Shown here: piece after piece, positions 56,301 to 64,000 of the stretch
Position numbering within the stretch: the first letter of the stretch is position 1
How the letters are laid out: the number at the start of each line of letters is the position of its first letter
Source of the DNA: Dactylorhiza incarnata
Lineage: Eukaryota; Streptophyta; Magnoliopsida; Asparagales; Orchidaceae
Direction: 5' to 3'
Assembly: GCA_033032865.1 (NCBI GenBank)
Contig: JAWHQI010000028.1
Location: 2,685,001-2,749,000, forward strand
DNA length: 64,000 nt
Translations under genes and position numbers: made by a program
Notes under the pieces: model-generated
The model's input: only the letters and a program-made list of their open reading frames with translations
What the model was told of the DNA's origin: nothing
Database searches by the model: none

Positions 56301-58646
56301 CAGGAGTTTACCCACCTCCTCTCGGATGGGTTCTTCAAGCTTGTCCGCTACGGCCCTCCTCTTCTGACGGATGGGACGGGTGCCAGGATCGAGGTTGAGG
56401 CGGTGGCAAGCCACATCCGCATCGATCCCGGGCATCTCCGCGGCGCTCCAAGCGAAGACATCCACATTCTTCTGCACGCAGGCCAGGATCTCGACCTGCT
56501 CCTTCGGATTGAGCTCTCCGCTGACTCGGACCTTTTCCACCACCCCGAGCCGAGTGGTGACTTCAAGTTCCACGACCTCATCCACGGCCTCCAGCCTGGA
56601 TTGCTCTCCCCAAGAAATTTTCTCCTCCCCACCGCCGGCGAGCGCTTGGGCTCCTTCCTCCGTCTCTACCCCTCCTACCCTCACCAACTCTTCCGCCCCT
56701 CCTTCCTGGGCACCCTCTCCTTTCCCCTCCTCTTCTCCTCTTCCCGCTCTGGGCCTCTCAGCGGCCCCTTCCTGGGCATGAACCTCTTCTCCCTCCATCC
56801 TCTCCTCGGCTCTTTTCTCTCCTCCGGCTTCTGCCGCCTCCTCCATCATTTTATCGAACTCCTCCGCTTCCTCTATCCAGGTGATGGTGTTGACAGCCGT
56901 CACATAGCACTGTCTCGCCATCTTGGGGTCTCCTCGGATCCGGACTTGGACTCCACCCGCGTTGAACTTTAGACACTGGTGGAAGGTGGAAGGGACGCAT
57001 CTAAACGCGCTGATGAGAGGTCGTCCGAAGATGGCGCTGTAGCTGCTCGGGGCATCTACTATCACGAAGCGGCAGTTCCGGGACTGCCCTCCGAGAGTCA
57101 CATGGAGACCTACCCCACCTTCTACCTCCTTCCTTTCTCCAGAAAAACCGAATAGGGGGCCATCCGAGGCCAACACCCTCTTGGCCTCTACCTTCATCTC
57201 GTCAAACGCCTTCTTGAAGACGACGTTGACCGAGCTCCCATTATCGACTAGAATCCGTGAGACGGTGAAGTTCTCGATGGCGGTCTGGATGACCAGCGCA
57301 TCGCAGAACGGGTCTTCATAGCTTGGCATGTCCTTCTGGGAGAAAGTAATCCTCTCCGCCGGGGGTGGAGCAGTGGATGTCGAGGCCACGCCCCGCCGAT
57401 AGATGGTATGAAGGCTAGCCTTGCGGGTTGCCTCCACCCCTACCCCCCCATGGATCACCCCGATCCCTCCTCTACTCCCCACGTCAACTCTGTCTTCACA
57501 CCTTTCTTCCTCCTCCCCTCGAGGCTCGACCTCCTCGATTCTCACCTGTTGCCTTGGTGCGGGCACTCGGCCCCTTTTTGTTTCTAGGAACTCTGGGCAG
57601 GTGGCCGTCGCGTGACCTTCCTCATCGTGGAAGTCACAATACGGCAACGCCACCTCCCCTGCTTCGCCTTCCGCCACCCTATTCCTTCTCCTTCTTGCTC
57701 CCGCTTCTTCCCTCACCTCTTCTCTCCTTCCTCTTCCCCTTCCCCTCCTGATCGCCATGGCTTGCTGAGGTGGGGGAGGCAATTGCCTCGGACCCTGCCT
57801 CCATCCCAGCTGATGGGGTCTTCCTTGACCCCCATAGAAGTTACCCCTTCCCGGGCCGTAACCTCTCCCCTGACCTTGCATTCCTTCGGCACGCTGCCTC
57901 CACTCCCCCTCCGGGGCCCTGGGCTCTTCCCTTCTCCTTACCTCTTCCTGTCTGACCTCCGGCTCACTGAGCTTTGCTAGCCTCTTGGTGAGCTCCGGAT
58001 TGGCTTCCTCACTCTCAATCTCCTCCGCCACCCTCTCCATCAACTCCTCGTAGGAGACGGGGGCTTTCCTCTTCAGCGCCATCTTAAAGAAACTTTCCCT
58101 CAACCCGACCGTGGAGGCGAGCTGGAGTGCAAACCCGGGCATCTCCTGGGTGAGTAACACTTCTTCCTGGAACCGATCCGCGTAGCGAGCCAACGACTCT
58201 TTCGGCTCCTGCTTCACTTTGAAGAGGGACTCGGCGTCCTTCTTCCTCTTCTTTGCAGTCGAGAACCGCAACAAGAAGCTCCTGCGTAAATTCTCGAAGG
58301 CGTAGATCGACCCTGTGGGGAGTTGATGGAACCAGTCCCTGGCCTTTTCTTTAAGAGTGACAGCGAAGAGCCGACACTTGAAAGCATCCGACATCGGCCT
58401 GATGGAGACCGAGTCCTCAAAGGACTGGAGATGTTGGACAGGGTCATCCCTGCCGTTGTAGTACACCCTGTCCCACTCTCCGAACCCTGCCGGGACAGGT
58501 GCAGAAAGTACCAATTCGCAGAAGGGGCTTCCCCCTTCTGCCACCCTCTCTCGCTCCGCTCGCCCCCCAAGCTCTCTCGCCAGACTCGAGCTCGCGGGAA
58601 CCGTGCTCGCGAGAACAGCATTCGCCTGGACCACTCCCACAGTCAC
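53377..58646 (-). pseudogene. Tat element gag-pol: gag, protease, RT, RNase H, second RNase H, integrase
   Basis: In order: retrotrans gag (WDRVYYNGRDD; LKEKARDWFHQLP; ~58480-58000), knuckle-like CDFHDEEGHATATC (~57635), protease (ILVDNGSSVNVV, ~57250), RT (WRMCIDFSLLNKSCPKD; VYVDDLMVKS at ~55915), RNase H (~55500-55100), a second plant/archaeal-type RNase H (NNQEEYEAVIAG; VSTDSMVVAYQ; STPADLLAK; ~55070-54700), integrase HHCC (HSGECGSHSG; CSKCQ), core (LDLVGPFP; VTDNGPQF; HPRSNGQVEAANK) and C-terminal WEGPYIV. Frames change near 55785 and 55070, and a TAG sits at 53713-53715. The first frame has no ATG: it opens straight into the LTR, so the gag N-terminus, leader and primer site are gone. 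Confidence 0.93.
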
Positions 58647-58654
58647 TGCGTCCC

Positions 58655-59430
58655 TGTGGGCAGCTAGCCCTTACTGATCCCTCGGAGAAGGTAGACAGAA
58701 GACTATGGAGAAGACTAAGACCTTAGTCACAGCGAGGAGGTCCCTCCACTAACCCGGAAGATCGTTGAGCGCTTCCCCTCCCAAGCCAAAGCTGAGACTC
58801 GGGCACCTTGGAGAGCTCTGGAAATGCTAACCAAGGAAAGCCTGAGGAGAGAGAAACTGAAGTGTCTTCTCTCCAAAGGTGCCCTTAAGGTCCTATTTAT
58901 AGGTTTTCTGATATGGCCTGCAAATAGCAGGATTCCGCCTTTTGATTTTACTATACGCACCCCAAATGGGTCTGCTAACAGCCAAATTCCGCTGTTTGGA
59001 GAGGCTAGAGGCAGACCACTAAGGGTAAGAGGGTGATTTGACCCTATCGGCTTATGGGCAAGAAACTGCGAGAACCTTCCTGTGGGGTGCTCTCGCGGGC
59101 CCTCTCGCGAGTCCTGCTCGCGGTGCCTCTCCAAGGCGATTGCCATGCGAGGACCTCGCTGGCCTCCTCCTAGCGGTATCTGCCGAGGTCCGGTCTCGCG
59201 AGCTTTCCGGCGAGACCGTCTCTTATGGCTTTAATGAGCATGGAACACCGCCGACTTCTGTTGACTCCGTCGAGCAGGGGTATGGTCGATGAGGCCGGGG
59301 GGGGGGGGGGGGTTCGACGAACACACCCGCGAGCGCTTGTCTCGCCGACCCTTCGCGCTCGCCCTTCAGCGAGCTCCGTTCTCGGCCTCTTGTGGCCGTC
59401 TCCTTGCCTGGCGAATATCGGGGTTGTACA
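58655..59430 (-). repeat. 5' LTR (copy C) of the Tat element, 3' end deleted
   Basis: It starts TGTACAACCCC at 59430 on the minus strand and matches copies A and B until CTAGCTGCC at ~58660, where it joins gag coding sequence. About 55 bp of LTR end are missing. TATA box on the minus strand at ~58891-58901. A long G-run lies at ~59297-59312. Confidence 0.85.
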
Positions 59431-59435
59431 CATAC
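59431..59435. other. Target-site duplication CATAC of the Tat insertion (partner at 45637-45641)
   Basis: The same five bases sit directly outside both ends of the element, next to canonical TG..CA LTR termini. Confidence 0.85.
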
Positions 59436-59544
59436 AATGTTAATATGACGAACATGTGAAGACGACATAACATGCAATATGGCGACAAACCTGAAACACG
59501 AACAATCAAACAAAGAAACATAAACAAACAAAAATCCAAAGCGA

Positions 59545-60995
59545 TTAAGTGGATGCGGCTTCAGATGCATCAATTTCCCTGGGGTTGAAAAGACTCGACC
59601 CCGTCGAGGAATGACAAAGACCTGCAATAAAAAGATTGGGTCGAAGACGTTGAAGCTCAGTGACACTAATCCATGAGCTGTCAGAAATACTTCTGCCTTT
59701 CCAAGATACGAGGTAGCGTTGATATGTTCTGGTACGCGTCTGGAATTCACGAACATCTAATACCTGCTCAATCTCCTTAGTGGTAGGTGTAGATGGTGGC
59801 AAAGTTGGTTGTGGAGTAGTGGTGGGTAAGAAAGAGGGTGGACTGGGGGCAGTAATAGGAGGCTCGCCAAAGAAAGCCACAAGACCGACAATATTAAAAA
59901 TAGGAGATGTACCAAATTCAATAGGTAAATCTAAGAGATAGGCATTTGAATCAAGTTGTTTCTTACCTGGAAAAGACCAAACTGCCGTTGACGCAGTTTG
60001 CGATAAGTGCCTACGAGAAACCACTTTTTCTTGAAAAAACAAGAATCCAATCTCCTTCTGAGAAATATAATTCTCGGTGATGTTCATCAACCATAGCTTT
60101 ATATTTCTCAGAAAATGCTCGCAAACTGTTAGCAATAAATTTATGCAATTTTTTAAGTGAATGTAAGAGAGATCATCAAAAAAGATTCGTTCAAAAGAGG
60201 GAAGAGCATGATGATCAAGTAAAAGAGGAATTGGATAGCCATAACGACTTCGAAAGGACATTTGGTGGTGGAGCGTTTCTTGGAGCTATTATATGCAAAT
60301 TCTACTTGCGAAATGACCAAATCTCATTGCTTTGAGTGCTCCCCTGCCAAACATCTTAGAAAATCGCCCAATCTTCGGTTTACTACCTCGGTTTGCCCAT
60401 CCATATGGGGATGATAGGCATTACTAAACTCTAGTCTGGTTTCTAATTTACCCCGTAACGTTTTCCAAAAATAGCTCATAAAACGGGTGTCTTGATCAGA
60501 GGTAAAAATGCAGGGGATCCCATGTAAGCGTACAACCTCACGAAAGAAAAGATTAGCGATGTGAGTGACATCCGACGTTTTCTCGCATGGAATAAAGTGT
60601 GCCATTTTTGTAAACCTATCAACCACAACAAAAATCTAATATACTCTCTGTTTTGTACGTGGTAAACCTACAACAAAATCCATGGAAGTGTCTTCCCATG
60701 GTCTATCGTGGATGGACAAAGGAGTATACAACCCAGTGTTTTGGGCGTGACCTTTAAAGAGTTTACAAGTGGAACAAGACTTAACTAAGTTGGTGACATC
60801 CTCCTTCATTTTGGGCCAATAGAATCGGGTGCTCGCGAGGTCTAAAAGTTTGTTTTGTCCAACATGGCCTCCTAATCCTGAGGAGTGTAGCTCACTAAGC
60901 AAGGTGTTCCGAAGAGGTCCTTCGCAAATACAGAGTTGGTCACCCCTAAATAAAAACTCTTCACTCAAAATATATCCTGTGTCAACACCGCACAT
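59545..60995 (-). pseudogene. Chromodomain gypsy (chromovirus) integrase remnant
   Basis: In order: HHCC zinc region (ELHSSGLGGHVG; CSTCKLFKGH) at 60995-60636, catalytic core ([41 protein letters not shown]), C-terminal part (YLLDLPIEFGTSPIFN) and a chromodomain (IEQVLDVREF..YLVSWKGRSISDSSWI) ending at 59545. The second catalytic Asp region reads SDQDTRF. A stop lies at ~60636 and a frame change near 60300. Gag, protease and RT are absent, so it is 5'-truncated. Its 3' end was separated from its LTR (44701-45636) by the Tat insertion. Confidence 0.88.
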
Positions 60996-62760
60996 TCACC
61001 TAGGTTTGCATTTACCGTCGGCACACCCCCGTGACACAACCTATCCTGCCTCAACACCCCACCTCCCTCCTTCCCCCATGATCCATCATCACCTATTGGA
61101 TCAAAAGTTTGCTCCCTTATCGAAAGTTTCTTGCCTGGTGTTCCATGGAAGCTCCTAGAATGTGCTTGTTTACTAAGACATTTGCCATCAGGTAGTAGTA
61201 CTAACAAACCACCTACTATCCAACAAGCAGGATGGGCGATAATGTCTGACTCTTGAAGTATAGGTTAAACAACCTTTTTTAGCAAGTGCTGATTCCCAAA
61301 ATGACTAAGGTTATTGCTGCCACTTTGTCCCACATTGTTTGTTAAAATTAGGGTAGTAAGTTAACCAATGCACTTGATGAACAATTTGGTACTCAGCAGT
61401 TAATACTCGTTCAACTTAATAATTGAATAAGTTCAAATGATAAAACTCAAATCGCTCCCCTACCTTCAAATAGTTCTCTTAGCTTATTCTTGGAACGTAT
61501 AAGAAACTTAGTCCTACATCATCCTTTATTTGTTTTTCTAAGCCTTCATAAGAAATTCATATACCGTACAAGGCAAGCAGATATTAGGTAGTGTTGTTGT
61601 AATTAGTTTGAGCGGGATCTATTCCAGCCTATCTCGAACCATTTTTAAAATGAACTCCTCAATGAGCTCGTTTGCAAGCTCATTCATACGCTTGTTTAAT
61701 GCTGGTGCATTAAATATTAATTAGCCAAACACAAACAAGTCTGAAGACTTGTAGGAGAGACCGAACCTAGAGTGATTCGACCTCGAAGAAGCTCTTGGAT
61801 GTCCGAGTCAAGCCCGATCCAGCGGATTTTCACTCTCTATTACAAGCCCAGTTATAATGATGCCAACTAATGCATCCCAGAATAGGTGCCACCATCCTTA
61901 GAGTTATACATGCACCGATGATCTTTCATTGATCCTATGGATACATGTGAAAAGCAAATAGAGCAAATGCAAATAGCTTGCTCTCTGACTTGGGCTTGCA
62001 AGCCTTAGGAGGATCTCTAACACTCAACTAATTGTAAAGGGGCCTACCTAATCAAGTGAATCGGTCTGGCCTGAGAGGGATCATGCCCTATCAATTCAAG
62101 CCCATGGGCAGTAAAGCTTGCCCTTCTCTTCATTAAGGGCTTCGAGAGACCACAAGATGATACTGAAGTGAATAAAGGAAACTTCCTATGAATCTCGTAT
62201 ATATAGATGAGGTTGAGGGTAGGCTTTCCATTAACAAGTATGGTTGGTGGGGATTATTTCTGATGAGTGCATTCGTGTCTTGTTGTCTTTGAGGAGGGAG
62301 GTTATATTGCTTGAAGTGCCTCATTGAGACCCAAATCTATTAGAGAAAGATCGTAAGGAGCAATGTCACCCGTTATGCCAATGAAATTTTGGCCTCCCAT
62401 TGGCCTCATTAACGTTGGCGTGATTGGAACTGCTGGCATGGGTAGAGTGGGAGTGGCGACTTGAAATCGCAGGTGGCAGCCACCATTTGCACATTTTGCT
62501 TCCTTGGATCGTGCAACAACTTGAGTAAAAGATGGAAGGATTAGTGTCTATCAGTTGAACTTGGTTGATCTGGGTTTGGCCCGTTTCGATAAAAATCATG
62601 TATAATGGGAACTATATTGGTTTTGCTAGCGGCCGGCGCATAGATATTTCTGAAATCATGTCAGTTTGGATGGTCTAGTGATATAAAGACGATTCCCTGG
62701 GTCTGCCATGCGCCCCTATCAGTCTGATTAGCCCTAGTGGCATTTTTGTCATTTCATGTA
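60996..62760. other. Unassigned sequence
   Basis: The first ~250 bp may be decayed gypsy pol. The rest shows no domain, repeat array or credible ORF; the ORFs of 60-80 codons have no recognisable features. Confidence 0.35.
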
Positions 62761-63662
62761 TGCTCACTCTTGCTTATATAAGGGATTGGATGAGATTTAT
62801 TTTCTCTATCTCGAATCCTTATCTTATTTAGGCTCTCATAGGAGAGAGGACTCTTAGAGGGATCCTGCCTTCAAGAGTTGGGTATCGAGCATACCTTTAT
62901 ACATTGCATCTTGCATTGTATTAATCTACGCGATTTGACGATATTGTGTGTCTATCAACTAGTCCAACCTGTCGCTCCATTCAACTTTATGTTGAACCCT
63001 AATTTTTTCACCCCGAGGTCTGCAACAAGCGCCTCACCTCCGATGGAGGTTGCGGTTTTCATCTCGCTCCTTGTCACGGTTTTCATCTTGCTCCCTGTCG
63101 CGCTCGCGATTTGGATCCCGTTCACGGTCGCGTTCGCGTTTCCGTTCCTAATCTACGAAGCCGCACTCTCCTGTTCTAGGAAGACGCAACCCTCCCCGAC
63201 GAACCAACACCTAGCCTCGACGACTCGTTCCCTTCCCTACTCGGTGGCCGTGTTCGACAGAGCCTCCACCGATTGGGTCCCCTTGGGTTCGATCGCAGCT
63301 GCTCGACGACACACCAGTCACCAGTCATCGGCGACCCACGATGATGTCCCAGGGTGCGCACGCTTCAGCTGGTCGACTGTCTAGGCTCAAATCCTTCCGA
63401 TGAGCCCCACCGCTCGATCTAGGCACTCAGTAGCACGATCTCTCTCTGGCAGCAAGCGAACTGTTGCCAGCTTGCTGTACACCACAACCTAGCGTCTCGA
63501 CTCTCCTTCCAGCCGCATTTCCCCAACATCCAGCAGCCAACATCGTTCCATCGACTTGTTCCATTCATTCCTGCGTGCTGACACCCTTCCAACATCCGAC
63601 AGTCCTCCACCTCCCTTCTCACGATCTGTCGGCTCCTCCGATTCATGCCCACGACCCGTTCA
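62761..63662 (+). promoter_or_regulatory. Probable LTR promoter and leader of a gypsy element running off the window
   Basis: A TATA box (GCTTATATAAGGG, ~62772-62784) is followed by 'ctctcataggagagaggactcttag' and, ~880 bp later, by gypsy gag. The intervening GC-rich sequence (63000-63600) has an open 168-codon frame at 62878-63384 without recognisable features. LTR borders and primer site were not located. Confidence 0.4.
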
Positions 63663-64000
63663 ATGACCCTACGTGTCGATGAGGATGCCTCCGCTTCGGC
63701 TTCCACTAATTCAATTTGCTTGGATCGCCTGGATGCTCGATTAGAAGATCTCACGCTTCTCCTCCGCGAGCTTGTGGCCACCGCAGTCAACCGTCCATCG
63801 ACACCTCCAGCGCCTCCACCGCCATCCCACAATCACCCCGCTATTGACTACATGAGGTTCCTCCACCCCGCTGTGGACATCCACCTGACCCACCTCCGCG
63901 AATTGAGATTCTGGTGTTCGACGGCACAAACCCCCTCAGTTGGATTGCTCGCACGGAACAATTTTTCAACCTCCAGTCTATCCCTTCGAACCAAAAGGTT
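63663..64000 (+). pseudogene. Ty3/gypsy gag N-terminus, cut by window end
   Basis: ATG 63663 opens MTLRVDEDASASAST..LDRLDARLEDLTLLLRELV and a Pro-rich stretch (PSTPPAPPPPSH). Near 63850 the coding sense moves to another frame: PPRIEILVFDGTNPLSWIARTEQFFNLQS, the start of a gypsy gag capsid domain (compare the usual 'FDG.NP..W..R.E.FF'). So there is at least one frameshift. It continues beyond 64000; the element's pol is not visible. Clade is not determinable, but the style fits chromodomain gypsy elements. Confidence 0.65.

Larger units (their letters stand above)
45642..59430 (-). mobile_element. Tat-lineage Ty3/gypsy element with antisense genes, 13.8 kb
   Basis: It is flanked by the 5-bp duplication CATAC (45637-45641 and 59431-59435). 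LTRs begin TGTACAACCCC and end ..GGTTTCAACA on the minus strand. In element order: 5' LTR (59430-58655, 3' end lost), gag-pol (58646-53377), a 96-bp tandem array (53318-52100), two genes on the opposite strand (51521-47917), LTR copy B (47719-46914), a repeated 449-bp piece, and the terminal 3' LTR A (46464-45642). The extra RNase H between RT-RNase H and integrase marks the Tat lineage. It inserted into a chromodomain gypsy element. Confidence 0.9.

Noticed and set aside
56371..58667. Several 100-190-codon plus-strand frames opposite Tat gag-pol
   Set aside because: They are shadows of the GC-rich coding strand; protein-level motifs are all on the minus strand.
62878..63384. 168-codon frame with hydrophobic stretches, possible membrane protein
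   Set aside because: It lies in the GC-rich leader between an LTR promoter and gypsy gag, matches no family I know, and its hydrophobic part comes from a CT-rich repeated phrase.

Overview
The window is nuclear DNA from a seed plant, most likely an angiosperm. It shows TATA-box LTR promoters, plant-type spliceosomal introns, and plant-specific retrotransposon lineages: Sirevirus-type Ty1/copia, chromodomain Ty3/gypsy and Tat-type Ty3/gypsy with two RNase H domains. It also has MITEs, a Mutator-like element with an OTU protease domain, and one GC-rich first exon resembling a GT47 glycosyltransferase. No prokaryotic gene, rRNA, tRNA or CRISPR array was found. Nearly all the sequence is nested, decaying transposable elements; no intact host gene is visible. 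Species cannot be named from what I see.

Layout. 1-2942: 3' end of a Tekay/Del-like gypsy pol (one frame, five stops), its polypurine tract and 3' LTR. 2943-3897: piece of a Sirevirus-like LTR (minus). 3898-12508: large non-coding gypsy-like element (minus, LARD-like) with a ~3.84-kb LTR, a ~4.3-kb internal domain without proteins, and a 5' LTR cut off at 12508. 12508-23985: Sirevirus element A (minus) with gag, pol and an envelope-like gene, plus a tandem extra LTR+gag fragment at its low-coordinate end; a 221-bp MITE sits in its 5' LTR. 24605-32974: Sirevirus element B (plus), with both LTRs and no envelope-like gene. 33003-38640: copia and gypsy LTR remnants and a hAT-type MITE. 39316-41064: MULE/OTU transposase remnant (minus). 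41621-42257: isolated exon-like gene fragments. 42436-43770: decayed copia LTR-gag-protease (plus). 44700-45641 and 59436-60995: two halves of one chromodomain gypsy element (minus), split by a 13.8-kb Tat element at 45642-59430 (minus), which is flanked by the duplicated target CATAC. 62770-64000: start of another gypsy element (plus) running off the window.

How the parts work together. In Sirevirus A, gag and pol lie behind the 5' LTR promoter. The pol/env spacer carries its own compact copy of the LTR promoter arrangement (the same motif array plus a TATA box) just before the envelope-like gene. Splice-like sites in gag would join gag in frame to protease, and element B has exactly that joined arrangement. 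In the Tat element, gag-pol runs on the minus strand, while two intron-containing genes run on the opposite strand, each with its own TATA box. The second of these resembles the plant 'putative gypsy type transposon' (Transposase_28) family. All these elements carry stops or frameshifts, so the window records past activity rather than working elements.
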